From Cryptomeria japonica (lineage: Eukaryota; Streptophyta; Pinopsida; Cupressales; Cupressaceae): a DNA stretch of 64,000 bases. This document shows, piece by piece, positions 36,909-49,065 of this stretch. The notes beneath the pieces are model-generated. The model was given only the letters and a program-made list of their open reading frames with translations, had not been told where the DNA came from and searched no databases. Each line of letters starts with the position of its first letter. Positions within the stretch are counted from its first letter, which is position 1. The stretch lies in NCBI RefSeq assembly GCF_030272615.1, contig NC_081409.1:23022406-23086405 (forward strand), read 5' to 3'. The position numbers and the translations under genes were made by a program.

Positions 36909-37660
36909 TGTCATGAACCATATTTATATATAATTATTTTATTAGGAAAATAATGCTTATTTTTTATTTATGAAATTGAAATGAAATGGAAATAAAATTG
37001 TTAGTGAAATAAGATGATAATGAAATAGGAGATTCAAATGCAATGTAATGATTTAAATGCATTTGAATGATCAGTATTATTTTTATTATAAAAGAAGGAT
37101 CGTCATTACTAATGAGCAATTGAGTGCGAGTGAATGCAGGAATAGGTGAACGCGTATGAAGGCGAGAACATGGTTCAGGTAGAGTTGTTTTAGCTCTTGG
37201 ACTTCGCTAGAATAGATGGAATCTCACACACCACATTAGAATTTATAATTTGTATCTTGCAAAGATAGATGATTTAAATGACTTTATTTGAGTGTTTGTT
37301 TAAATGATGAATTTGGTATGACTGGTCTTCATTGATATTTCCTTAATTCGAAGAAAGATTTATTTTTAAATGACTATACATGTATTTTGATGATTGAATG
37401 TGCATTTTGTGTGCAAATAATGTATAAATTTCATAATGAAATGAATGCAATATGGTGCTTATATTTCCGCTTTTTATTTTTAGATAATTACATATATATG
37501 TATATGTGTATATAAAGTATATGCACACACATATATATACGAATATAAATTATATAATGTTTTGAAAAAGAAAAGATAATTAAATTTGAATTGATTTATT
37601 ACTATATATATATATATATATACGTATTATATATGTATATGAGTTCGATTAATAATTCGA

Positions 37661-37719
<59 letters not shown>

Positions 37720-39231
37720 CGTACGTAATTATTATATATATAAATATATTTTTGAAATTAAATTATTTTGTTTTATGTAAATTCATTGTTTTTATATATA
37801 TATAAACATGAAAAATGAATTATTGAAAACAACATAACCGATATGGTGGTGGATTTATTAATGCAAGTCATCGTCAAACAACATGTTATGAGGGAGTCGA
37901 TACTAGTCGACTTGGCATAACGTAGAGACTTAGAAAACTATTCGCAAGTAAAACGGTAATATGTCGACCATGCCATGGAGCAGACACTTAGTGTTTGAGT
38001 AGAACAGAGACTACATGGTGAACAAGGACTATTAGACGTGGTGAAAGCCATTGGGATAAACGTTGCATGGCATGCGAACTGCTCGACGTGCCATTAGATA
38101 TGCATGGGTGGCACGGTAAAGCAATTATAATAGTGGACGTAAGGCCGAATAATAGCAGGAAACATAACATGCGTTTAGCATAAATATGGATCATTAGTAG
38201 AATAGAAAACACACACATGGAGAGAGGAGATGATATGGGAAAAAGACAGTAAGAATAGGCAGAGAATGGTGAGAGTAGAATAAAAAGAATAAAGAATAGT
38301 GATTAGAGAGGAGAAAATTCAAGGAATTGAACAGGAAAAGCATTGGAAATCTAGACATATTGCAGACATAATTGGAGAAGTTTATCATTGATCATATCAG
38401 ACTAGGTTCAAATTTCAGAGGTAGGCTCTTAAATGAGCAATAGTTTGTTTTATTATTAGAGAATAAGAATATAATTATCTTGAGACTTGAATGTTTAAGA
38501 TCAATAGTAAAGAAAATAATTTATTTCTGAATTAGTTTCTTGCATTAAAAGTCACAATATGAAATTTCATTTGAAAATCCATATAGGTATGAAAAATTAG
38601 AATGATCATTTTAGATCATGGAAAACATCTGTTAGTATAAAATTCGATAAAAGAAGTAGATAGGCAAAAACAAGTGGAAAGATAGAGAACTTATGCATTC
38701 TAAACTTAGAAATTTCAAACCATAAGATGTATGATTACGCTATTTGGATTTTATGAGAAAAGATAAAAGAATGTGTACTCATAATTTTTATTTTTGAATT
38801 TTACTTTTATCTATATGCTAAATATTCATACATGTGTTACACCTTCTTATTTTTAATTCTTGCTCTTGAGTTACTTGAAAAGATAGAAACAAAAGATTGT
38901 TATCTTATTAGATGTAATTGGTTGTAAACGAAAGATTGTTTCTCCTATATCTCTTAAACAAAATATTGTTTCTTTAAATATTGAAATTTTATTATGCGAG
39001 AAATGAGAAGTTAAAATTGAGAAAAGAAAGATTGTTTTCTAGGTACTTCTCTTGATTTCATATGAATACTAGAAAAGCTAGATATGTTTGTGTTTGTGGG
39101 AAAGTTACCTTCCGGGACGGGTGCCGAATGTGGAAATATAGAGAGAATAGTTTTCTTTTCTAAACTATATTTAATTGCTATGCATGGTATTATACTCAAT
39201 CGAGTAACTTATTGACCATTGAAATAGATGG
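36909..39231 (+). repeat. 3' LTR of element E, first part
   Basis: It matches the 5' LTR from its TGTCATGAACC start, with an extra block of about 370 bp (37,650-38,020) containing CA and TA tracts. It ends at the copia F insertion; the target GATGG is 39,227-39,231. Confidence 0.88.
37662..37719. repeat. (CA)n(TA)n microsatellite
   Basis: About 22 CA units are followed by a short TA run. It lies in the block absent from the 5' LTR and so is not the same locus as the CA tract at 21,241. A separate TA run is at 37,603-37,622. Confidence 0.95.
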
Positions 39232-40880
39232 TGTTGGCAATATTGCATTATAACAAACAATGAAAGATTGTTGACATTTCTTAAGGATATTGAGAAGGTT
39301 GTTGATGATTCTGGATATAACTAATTAAAGATGTTTTACTGTCTTGATATTATTATTTTGTCATTGATGTCAAGAAATTGATTTTCTAATTCAGTATGAT
39401 GTTGCCATATCTTGAGAAGTATGATATGAAGATTATAAAGATGTTGGTAAAAGACACAGGAAAGAATATGATGAATAAGGTATACAATGGCAACTACTAT
39501 CGAGTCAGACAATGATGAGATCATGATGTTTTAGATTGTTTTAACATCATACATGTGTTGTAAATTGTAAAGTTTAATACTATACTATGTTATCAAGCAA
39601 AGAACCTAGTCGGTAAACCCTAAGGAACCTAGTCGGTAAACCCTAAGGAACCTAGTCGGTAAACCCTAAGGTTATCGCTATCGGTTAATGAAGGCGGAAT
39701 GCCTACCGAGTGGAGTTTAGTATTCACCAAGTTGTTACTGAGTTGTAACCGAGCTATAACAAAATGCATTAAATGTTTACATGCAGTATTTAATGAAGGA
39801 AGCTGATGAGCTGGAGCGGATTAAAATGATTGGTAAGCCGTGGAAGAAGTTTGTTAACGAATCTAAGGCAATGGAAAGTCGGCATGAAGATCTACAGCTC
39901 AGATTGAACCGCAATACCTTGGCACAAGTTCCGAGACTATTATGTAAGTTCCAAGGCAGGGTAAAATGTTTTAAGATTGAAAGATGCATTGAACCTGGAC
40001 AAGATTGAAGATCTGATGGCTATCATTGATCATGGGAAATGTGATCAAGGAGATTAAGCGGTTACCTAATTGTTTATAAATAGGAAACTGTTGATAAACA
40101 ATGTATGTGGGCAAGTGTATGCACAGGGATGCTACATAGTGATTACCAAGAATAGAAGATTGTTTATAAATAGGAAACTGTTGATAAACAATGTATGTGG
40201 GCAAGTGTATGCACAGGGATGCTACATAGTGATTACCAAGAATAGAAGATTGAAGACCTGTTAGAATAACAGAGTATAGAAGCCCAGCAGATAGACAAGA
40301 TTAGTTCTATGTTTAGATTGTATTGAACAAATAGGAATCTGCTTTAGCATTTTAGATGTGAAGTTGCAGATAGATTTTATTACTGTTATTTTGTGAAAGT
40401 GACAAAAAATCTCTTAACCGAGTGGACTTAACAGTCTTATATGTAAATCCTCTAGCAAGGTGACATTTTGATTGAATGTTTGAAATCCTTTAACAAGGTC
40501 ACTTCTAACAAAGTGAAGATCCTAACAGATCTGAGGGAAATCCCTTAACCGGGTCACATCTAGCAATGTGTTTGTAATCTTTAACAAGATTTGCTTTTAA
40601 CCGAGCATACTCTAGAAGAGTATATTTCTTAGTGGGTCTGAAATCCCACAATGGTTTTTCCCTATTTGGGTTTCCATGTTAAATCTGGTGTTATGAGGTT
40701 TATATTGTTCATATGCTTTTGAGTTTGCATGTTTAACAATTTTGGTTATATTACTGATATATATGTTACCGAGGTTGAATCTGATGTTTTTATGGATGAT
40801 TAAGTTTGTATGATTCAACCCCCCCCCTCTCATCTTGTTGGCTATTGGATTTGTACTTATATTAAGTATCAAAACTATCA
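39232..40880 (+). repeat. 5' LTR of element F
   Basis: The 1,649-bp copy is longer than the 3' LTR because of a 90-bp duplication (40,071-40,250) and an extra 23-bp AACCTAGTCGGTAAACCCTAAGG-type unit (three copies near 39,604-39,672 against two near 45,937-45,982). A poly-C run of about 10 bases lies near 40,820. Frames inside the LTR that recur in both copies (for example at 39,781 and 46,092) are not supported as genes. Confidence 0.92.
40071..40250 (+). promoter_or_regulatory. Duplicated TATA-box segment in the 5' LTR of F
   Basis: Two adjacent 90-bp copies (40,071-40,160 and 40,161-40,250) each carry TTTATAAATAGG, the LTR core promoter. The 3' LTR has one copy (near 46,382). The copies look identical by eye, so the duplication followed or accompanied insertion. 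Confidence 0.85.
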
Positions 40881-40882
40881 AT

Positions 40883-40894
40883 TGGTATCAGAGC
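40883..40894 (+). other. Primer binding site of element F
   Basis: TGGTATCAGAGC, the canonical initiator-Met-tRNA primer site, begins 2 bases after the 5' LTR. Confidence 0.9.
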
Positions 40895-40944
40895 TTTGGA
40901 CTCCGGAAGGAAAGTTTAAAGGCACTTGAGTTAAAGATCCAAAG

Positions 40945-42299
40945 ATGTATAAGAGGGATGCACTAAAGCTGAACAAGTCAAGTTTCTCTACATGGCAGAA
41001 AAGGATGAAGCTACATCTATTAGGAGTTGGAGAATATGTTGTATACTATCTAGAGAATTATTTTGTCACACCGAGCACCTATCCATTGCCTATGGAAGAG
41101 ATAAAGGCGAAGCAAGAACATATTCAAGCAATGATTGAAATAACATCTGCATTGACCGATTTAGAGTTTAATGATCTAGAAGGCTGCAATGATGTAAAGG
41201 CAATGTGGGATAAGCTCATATCAGTAAATGGAGGAGATGAACATGTTCAAAGAGCAAAAGTAGACAATTTGAGAGGACAACTTGAATCTATGAGGATGAA
41301 TGAAGGTGAGAACATAACTCAGTATAGTACAAGACTAAAGGAGATTGTCAATCCAATCAAAGGAGCAGGTGGAACTATTGAAGAAAAGGATATAACAAGT
41401 AAGTTGTTAAGAACCCTTCTACCAGCTTATGCAATCCGAGTCTCTGCAATCAATGAATTGAGGTCTGTACCTAATATGCCAGTTTCTTTGGATGCTACTA
41501 TTGGTAAGCTACGTGCATTTGAGTTAAGTAATTTTGATAACAGTGGATCTTCGGTAAATAAAGTTGAATATGCAATTAGTTATTTTCATCTTGATGAATC
41601 TAATGATTACAATGAAAGAAAGTATAAGTACTCTGAAGGAGATCACAGTGGAGCAAGTGAAATATTTCGGAAGAACATGGAAGAAGTAGACAAACTGTAT
41701 GAAGAAATCAAAAAAAGAAAGAAGAGTTTGAAACACTATTAGCCAAAAGGTTACCGAGAGACAAAGGTAAGTATAAAGGAAAACTACCTTTGAAATGTTT
41801 CAATTGTGATAAGATAGGACATATGGCTTCTAACTGTCCTGACAAAGATTTTATTGAAAAGAGAGATTACCGAGATAACAGACAAAAAGATAACCATTAC
41901 AGAGGACACCGAGACTTCAGAAGAAGAGATAGAAAGACATGCTTAATAGCTGATGAAGAATCTAACGATGATAAATCAGAAGAGACTGATACAGAGGAAG
42001 TAGTTTATGTGGCTATCAAGAATGGCTCAGATGAAGAAAGGTATGAAGAAAAAGCCCTAATATCTCACATAAACACTAATGATTCTTGGATTATAGATAG
42101 TGGATGCTCACATCATATGCCAGGAGATAAACACAAGTTTGTTATGTTAGAAGATTATGATGGAGGCTATGTTAGATTTGGTAATGATGCACCATGTCTG
42201 GTAAGAGGTAAAGGATCTATAAAACTTCTTGATAATGCAAGATGCAATGATGTTTATTGGGTTGAAGGTTTGAAATACAATTTGTTGAGTGTAGCATAG
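40945..42299 (+). pseudogene. Element F gag, zinc knuckle and protease
   Basis: Gag opens with ATG 40,945 (MYKRDALKLNKSSFSTW) and has the copia UBN2-type capsid (MWDKLISVNGGDEHVQRAK, EDITS-like KDITSKLLRTLLP). A frameshift in the A-rich run near 41,707-41,716 ends the first frame; gag continues in another frame to the zinc knuckle CFNCDKIGHMASNC (about 41,793-41,834). The protease has WIIDSGCSHHM near 42,090 and ends LLSVA, then TAG at 42,297 where Gln is expected. These parts coat and mature the particle. Confidence 0.88.
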
Positions 42300-43516
42300 C
42301 TAAACAACACAGGTTACCAAATAGAATTTCAGAAAGGAATTGTCAAAGTTCATGACAAGAATGGAAAGTTAGCTGCTACCGGGACACAAACAAAAGGTAA
42401 TACATTTCACCTTGACTCAAATCAGAATAAGTGTTTGCATGCAAAGATTGATGATACCTGGTTATGGCATAAAAGGTTTTGTCATGTAACTTTTGATAAT
42501 CTGATCAAAATAAGTAAGAAGCACAGAGTAAGAGGTCTACCGAGTTTTGAAAAACCTGAGAATGCTATGTGCCGAGGATGCCAGATGGGTAAGATGATAA
42601 GATCAAGCTTTACAAGTAAGTCTTACACTTCTAAGGGAATTTTAGATCTAGTGCACACTGATCTTTGTGGTCCTATGAAAGTTCAAAGTTATTATGGTGA
42701 TAAGTATTTCATATTATTTGTGGATGACTATTCAAGGATGATGTCAGTAATGTTTTTAAAAGAAAAATCAAAAGCTTTTCAAATGTTTAAATGGTACAAG
42801 GCAAGAGTTGAAAATGAAACAGGAAAACAACTGAAATGTCTTAGATCAGATAGAGGAGGAGAGTTCACATCTGATGAATTCAACTTATTCTGCAATGATC
42901 ATGGTATTAAAAGACAAGTCTCTGCATCGAGAACTCCACAGCAGAATGGAATAGCTAAGAGAAGAAACAGATCTATTGTGGATTGTGCTAGAACACTGAT
43001 GATTGAAAAGAAGGTGCCACAAACATTTTGGAGAGAAGCAATAAGCACAGTTGTTTACACCTTAAACCGAGTTCAATTGAAGAAAGGTACTTTGAAGACA
43101 CCATATGAAATCTGGTATGATAAGAAACCTAATGTTATTTTAAAATCTTTGAAAGTAGATGCTATGTTCATAAAGATGATAGAAATGGCAAGTTTGATCA
43201 AAAAAGTGAAGAAGGAACATTTCTAGGTTATTCTTCCAGAAGCAAAGCATTTAAATGTCTGATCAAATCATCTAACAAAATAGTAGAAAGTGCAAATGTG
43301 AAAATTGATGAATTTGCAGAAAGAAATGATGAAGGAAATTTCAAGGAACCAGAAGACTATGATGAATTTGTCTATGTTCAACTGAGAAGTCCTACCAAGA
43401 AGACTGTTGAAGAAAATGAAGAGAATATCCAGTTACCGAGTGATGAAGAAGATCATACAGAGCCTACCGAGCCTGTATTAGCCAAGTATGTTAGAAGACA
43501 TCATGTACCAAGTTAG
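42300..43516 (+). pseudogene. Element F GAG-pre-integrase and integrase
   Basis: After the TAG, GAG-pre-integrase TWLWHKRFCHVTFDNL (about 42,455) supplies the HHCC finger with CRGCQMGK. The core has LVHTDLCGPM, FILFVDDYSRM, CLRSDRGGEFTSDEF and TPQQNGIAKRRNR, so the D-D-E triad positions are present. A frameshift near 43,165 moves the frame: TFLGYSSRSKAFKC follows in another phase, then an acidic linker (43,298-43,516) ends with TAG at 43,514 in place of Gln. Confidence 0.88.
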
Positions 43517-45125
43517 ATTATAGGAGATAAGGATGATCCAGTGATGACAAGGAACAAACTAAGACATAACACATGTTTGATATCTGAATTTGAACTGAGA
43601 ATAGTGAAAGAGGCATTTAACAATGAAGATTGGGTAAATGCTATGATAGAAGAGATTGATCAAATCAAGAAGAATGACACATGGACATTAATCCCAAGAT
43701 CGAAGGACAAAAATGTAATCGGTACAAAGTGGATTTTCAGAAACAAGCTAAATGAAAAAGGAGAAGTCATTCAAAACAAAGCAAGATTAGTCTGCAAAGG
43801 TTATGCTCAAGAAGAAGGAATTGATTATGGTGAAACTTTTGCACCTATTGCTAGACTTGAAGGAGTAAGAACATTGTTTGCCTATACTGCTTTCAAGAAC
43901 TTCAAGGTATATCAAATGGATGTCAAATCTGCATTTCTTAATGGAATATTAGAAGAAGAAGTTTTCATTGAACAACCTGAAGGATTTGTTGAAGACAATA
44001 ATAAAGATCAGGTATGTAAATTGAACAAAGCTTTATATGGTTTGAAACAAGCACCAAGAGCATGGTATGAAAGATTGCACTCTCATTTGATTAAGATTGG
44101 TTTTATAAGGACAAGTGAGAACAACAACATGTACATGAAGAATGATGAAAATGGAATACTGATCTCAGCCATATTTGTTGATGATATTATATTTTGTGGA
44201 AATGACTCTTTATGCAAGAACTTTGGAAATGAAATGAGAAAAGAATTTGAGATGTCATTAATCGGTGAGATAAAGTATTTTATAGGTTTACAGATACTGC
44301 AAATGAAAAATGAGATTTTCATTGCTTAATCCAAGTACATAAAGGAAATCTTGAAGAAATTTGGAATGGATGATTCAAAACCAGTAAGTACTCCTATGAC
44401 TACCAACTGTAAATTATCTAAGAATGATGAATCTGCATCTGTTGATGAGACACTCTACCGATCCATGATTGGAAAACTACAATATGTTGTTCACAACAGA
44501 CCAGACATATCACATGCAATAGGTATAGTTGCAAGATTCTCTGCAGATTCAAGGAAACACACATGACAACAATCAAAAGAATTTTTAGATACTTGAAAGG
44601 CACAGAGGATTATGCTTAGTATATTAGAAAGGAAATGATTTTGATTTAAAAGTTTATACTGATGCTGATTGGGCAGGCAACATTGATGACAGAAAAAGCA
44701 CAAGTGGAGGAGCTTTCTTTTTAGGAGAAAGACTAGTGAGTTGGCTTAGCAATAAACAAGGATGTGTTTCACAGTCAACAACAGAAGCTGAATACGTTGC
44801 TGCAACATTGAATTGTACCAACATTGCATGGATCAAACAACTATTGGAAGGTATAAATGAGAAAGTTACCGAGCCAGTAACTATATTCTGTGACAATACT
44901 AGTGCCATTAATATTTCAAAGAATCTTGTTATGCATTTTAAGACAAAGCACATATCTATCAAATATCATTATCTTAGAGAAGAAGCTCAAGAGAAGAAAG
45001 TGGTGTTGGAATATGTTAGCACAAAGGAGCAAATAGCAGATATCTTCACCAATCCACTACCAAAGGACACTTTTGAATATCTCAGAAGCAAGTTAGGGGT
45101 CCTACCCCTATCTTCTACTCACTGA
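43517..45125 (+). pseudogene. Element F reverse transcriptase and RNase H
   Basis: RT starts near 43,625 ([18 protein letters not shown]), with [41 protein letters not shown] and the catalytic [12 protein letters not shown] (about 44,172). TAA at 44,327 replaces a Gln codon before SKYIKEILKKFGM. A frameshift lies near 44,565. RNase H has YTDADWAGN, WLSNKQGCVSQSTTEAEYVA and KHISIKYHYLREE, and ends at TGA 45,123. No envelope-like frame follows; 45,126-45,552 is non-coding 3' sequence. Confidence 0.9.
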
Positions 45126-45552
45126 TCGAGTTCGGTGAAAGCATCAATCCGATGACTCTAATGAATATCTTTTGGGAGTTGATGCTGAGTTATACACTTT
45201 AGGATGTTTTCTAAAAGTGTACTGGAATTAATACAGGAATTGAAGACAAATGCTCTGACCGAGACTCAGTTGATACACAACAGCAGGGAATCACTTCTTA
45301 CAAAAATAAATTATGTTTTAGTTCTTTATTTTTCTTTTGGCATTGTTGTCAAAGGGGGAAAAGACCTACAAAGGGGGAGAAGACTACTATGAAGGAGAGA
45401 AGACTAAGAGAAAACTGAGCAGACTACAAATTGGAAAGAAGACTGAAGAAATGAGGAGAAGTCTAATGTATGGGGGAGAGCATTTCAGCATCTCAGAATC
45501 ATAGCAATCCGAATCTATTAAGGTCAAATCAATTGGTTTTGCCATCAATGCC

Positions 45553-45563
45553 AAAGGGGGAGA
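45553..45563 (+). other. Polypurine tract of element F
   Basis: AAAGGGGGAGA lies one base before the TG of the 3' LTR. Confidence 0.85.
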
Positions 45564-45564
45564 T

Positions 45565-47107
45565 TGTTGGCAATATTGCATTATAACAGACAATGAAAGA
45601 TTGTTGGCATTTCTTAAGGATATTGAGAAGGTTGTTGATGATTATGGATATAACTGATTAAAGATGTTTTACTGTCTTGATATTATTATTTTTTCATTGA
45701 TGTCAAGAAATTGATTTTCTAATTCAGTATGATGTTGCCATATCTTGAGAAGTATGATATGAAGATTATAAAGATGTCAGAAAAAGACACAAGAAAGAAT
45801 ATGATGAATAAGGTATTCAATGGGCAACTACTACCGAGTCAGACAATGATGAGATCATGATGTTTTAGATTGTTTTAACATCATACATATGTTGTAAATT
45901 GTAAAGGTTAATACTATACTATGTTATCAAGCAAAGAACCTAGTCGACAAACCCTAAGGAACCTAGTCGGTAAACCCTAAGGTTATCACTATCGATTAAT
46001 GAAGGCGAAATGTCTACCGAGTGGAGTTTAGTATTCACCGAGTTGTTACCGAGTTGTAACCGAGCTATAACAGAATGCATTAAATGTTTACATGCGGTAT
46101 TTAATGAAGGAAGCTGATGAGCTGGAGCGGATTAAATTGATTGGTAAGCCGTGGAAGAAGTTTGTTAACGAATCTAAGGCAATGGAAAGTCGACATGAAG
46201 ATCTACAACTTAGATTGAACCGCAATACCCTGGCACAAGTTTCGAGACTATTATGCAAGTTCCAAGGCGAGGTAAAACATTTTCAGATCGAAAGATGCAT
46301 TGAACCTGGACAAGATTGAAGATCTGATGGCTATCATTGATCATGGGAAATGTGATCAAGGAGATTAAGTGGTTACCTAATTGTTTATAAATAGGAAACT
46401 GTTGATAAACAATGTATGCGGGCAAGTGTATGTACAGGGATGCTACGTAGTGATTACCGAGAACAGAAGCTTGAAGACCTGTTAGAATAACAGAGTATAG
46501 AAGCCCAGCAAATAGACAAGATTAGTTCTATGTTTAGATTGTATTGAACAAATAGGAATCTGCTTTAGCATTTTAGATGTGAAGTTGCAGATAGATTTTA
46601 TTACTGTTATTTTGTGAAAGTGACAGAAAATCTCTTAACTGAGTGGACTTAACAGTCTTATATGTAAATCCTCTAGCAAGGTGACATTCTGATTAAATGT
46701 TTGAAATCCTTTAACAAGGTCACTTCTAACAAAGTGAAGATCCTAACAGATATGAGGGAAATTCCTTAATCGGGTCACATCTAGCAATGTGTTTGTAATC
46801 TTTAACAGGATTTGCTTTTAACCGAGCATACTCTAGAAGAGTATATTTCTTAGTGGGTCCGAAATCCCATAGTGGTTTTTCCCTATTTGGGTTTCCACGT
46901 TAAATCTGGTGTTATGAGGTTTATATTGTTCATATGCTTTTGAGTTTGCATGTTTAACAATTTTGGTTATATTACTGATATATATGTTACCGAGGTTGAA
47001 TCTGATTTTTTTTATGGATGATTAAGTTTGTATGATTCACCCCCCCCCCCCCCCTCTCATCTTGTTGGCTATTGGATTTGTACTTATATTAAGTATCAGA
47101 ACTATCA
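45565..47107 (+). repeat. 3' LTR of element F
   Basis: The 1,543-bp copy has a single TATA segment (TTTATAAATAGG near 46,384) and a longer poly-C run (about 15-17 C near 47,040-47,055). It is otherwise closely similar to the 5' LTR with scattered substitutions. Confidence 0.92.
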
Positions 47108-47112
47108 GATGG

Positions 47113-47693
47113 ATATATTTTATGCTCTCTACCATATCCTTGATTGATCTTGCTTGTTTCTTTATGGATTTAGAAAATTGAAAATGCATGTATCATTTTA
47201 GGCATGCACCAGATTCCATCTTGCCTATCAAATTCTTTTTGCCAAGCAATTCGTGCAGGGTCGGGTATTCTTGATTGACCAAGAATTCCGGGGAAGTGTA
47301 AGCTTCAAGGTTGGGTGGAAAAAGCACCTGAATCTTGTTCTTGTTTTCATTCTAAAGATTGCATTGAAAATAGCTTGGATTGCAGATCAATGGACACATC
47401 TCATCCTTTACTTTATATTTTTCTTGTTATTTGAACTTAAGGCATTAGAAAGGCCTAAGTATTGTATGTAGATATGATTGAGATACTACTACATTTTCAT
47501 TTTCTTAATGAATAAAGAATCTTTATCTCTTTTTAGAAATCTCGTGTTTATTATGATATCAATGGAGGGATCATTTAGAACTTAAGGATGAAATAATGGA
47601 AGAAAATAGACTTATTAAACGAATTATGAGTTTATTTAAGAATACAGGGTATTTCATTTTATTATTGAATTTAGAGCATTTTACGTCTTTACA
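47113..47693 (+). repeat. 3' LTR of element E, second part
   Basis: It continues the LTR after copia F; 47,113-47,693 matches about 22,640-23,210 of the 5' LTR and ends ACGTCTTTACA. The next base belongs to the gag of copia D. Confidence 0.88.
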
Positions 47694-47911
47694 AAAACTG
47701 GCAACCATTGATCTCTCTCTTCTAAGAGTCCTCAACTTTCAATTTCCACATCTTGTAACCAATGCCATTGAACATCTCAATATCTGTATACAACCTTTCT
47801 CAAATCTAAAAAAAAATCACAAAACAAAAGCTTCTACTGCAGCAAAAAACCTTCAACACTTATAGAGAAAGACGTCCCTCCCTTAACAAAATCATTAGCT
47901 CCGATACCAAA
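47694..47911 (-). pseudogene. Copia element D: primer site and gag start
   Basis: On the minus strand, TGGTATCGGAGC (47,909-47,898) is an initiator-tRNA primer site directly after the LTR of D. The gag start follows, with FNGIGYKMWKLKVED-like sequence near 47,780-47,740, and breaks at 47,694 where element E was inserted; gag continues at 20,609. Confidence 0.75.
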
Positions 47912-48698
47912 TGTTGTAAAACAAGGTGAAGAAAGCTTGCAATATGAACTTTAAATGAATATTATTACAAATATGAAACTAAAGATAAACCTTTAACAAA
48001 GTGATTGCAGAATCAAAATAAAAAGAAAAAAATAACACACAAAACACCACATTTACGTGGAGAAACCCTTTCGAGAAAAAAACCTACCACAAAAAGAGAG
48101 GCAAGTATATTACTAATCAAGTGACGATTACAATAGCAATAAACTTCTCTTGGAGGCCTCTGTAAAATCTTGCAACACTTTGTTATACTGGAAAATGGAC
48201 AAGAGTGAATGAATAAATCTAGCTCCAAACTCCAATTTATAGGGATTTGTGAGGATGAATACCACCAAGGTATCACCAATCAGTAGGCTACAAAACCACC
48301 TAGAAAAAATCACATGTATCTCCTTGAAATGAGTCAAAAACACCCAAAAATAGCTTCTTGTAGATGCTCTTATATTTGTCATAAGGCATCTCTCATGCAT
48401 GGGCACCTGCATAAGGATTCTGTCATAAATATCAATAATGATTGTCATAACAATCATAGATGCTCTTACAACCCCTTACAAGTGTCCAAACACCTCAAAC
48501 TAGAAGCTTCCAAAAGGTGTCACCTAGCTATTTTGTCCTTTTCCCCGAAGATAAACGATAAAAGTAACTTTGCCTTTATATGGTCTCTTTCACAACCATT
48601 GGTTAAACAGTTTAACCTCTTATGGGTAAATTACAAAAGATATTAGGAAAATAATAAATTAAAGGATTTACAAGGTTGATGACACCTAAATCCTAACA
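47912..48698 (-). repeat. 5' LTR of copia element D
   Basis: Minus strand from TGTTAGGATTTAGGTGTC (48,698) to TTTTACAACA (47,912), 787 bp, followed by the primer site. A TATA box (minus CCCTATAAATT) is at about 48,233-48,243. The other LTR should lie left of the window, so the target duplication cannot be checked (right flank TTTAA). Confidence 0.78.
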
Positions 48699-49065
48699 TT
48701 TAAAAGCATACCAAATTTGAATATATTTGGAGGAGATCCTAGGTCAATCCCCTAAAAGAATTATATGCCAAAAAAAGGCTTAAGCCTAATAGGCTTGAAA
48801 AAATCACGAATCCAAGTCTAGGTACCTTAAGCTTTGGAACAAAACCAAAAGTTATGCTTAAGAAATTCTTTTGACCATAAAAGGACACCCATATCCAAAG
48901 TAGGTTTACCTAGAACCAACATAAAGGGCTCAAAAAAGAATACAGTAACAAAAAAAAAGAGCAAACGTCAACTCAAGAATAGTTGATCATATGGTGTAAA
49001 ATTTGTGTTGCCAAATTGTTAATGGAAATTACAAAAGTCATCTTTAGGCACCATAGACATGTAAA
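48699..49065. other. Unannotated spacer, no gene seen
   Basis: AT-rich single-copy-looking sequence between the copia D LTR and the tandem repeats upstream of the host gene. I see no frame or motif that supports a feature. Confidence 0.5.

Larger units (their letters stand above)
39232..47107 (+). mobile_element. Element F: full-length Ty1/copia retrotransposon, TSD GATGG
   Basis: LTRs 39,232-40,880 and 45,565-47,107 both run TGTTGGCAATATTGC...ACTATCA. Perfect GATGG copies (39,227-39,231 and 47,108-47,112) flank it within the 3' LTR of E. The interior has a Met-tRNA primer site, gag, protease, integrase, RT, RNase H (copia order, integrase before RT) and a polypurine tract. Most of the polyprotein is readable but has a few frameshifts and three Gln-to-stop changes, so it is recently dead. 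Confidence 0.94.
20610..47693 (+). mobile_element. Element E: decayed Ty3/gypsy chromovirus carrying four insertions
   Basis: LTRs start TGTCATGAACC (20,610 and 36,909) and end TTTACA (23,210 and 47,693). Inside are an initiator-tRNA primer site, gag, protease, RT, RNase H, integrase, chromodomain and a polypurine tract in canonical order. Interruptions are S1 (24,248-26,711), the tandem array (27,843-32,768), S2 (33,302-34,909) and copia F (39,232-47,107, in the 3' LTR). Flanks are AAATG on the left and AAAAC on the right, so a target duplication is imperfect or lost. It sits in the gag of copia D, whose two halves lie on either side. Confidence 0.9.

Noticed and set aside
39781-40008. 75-codon plus-strand frame repeated at 46,092-46,319
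   Set aside because: Its codons are fairly well kept in both LTRs of F, but it lies wholly in the LTR, upstream of the TATA box, and matches no family I know.
20605-47698. Perfect target duplication for element E
   Set aside because: AAATG on the left and AAAAC on the right agree at only three of five bases; I treat it as decayed or absent, though the copia D gag halves on both sides still support one insertion.
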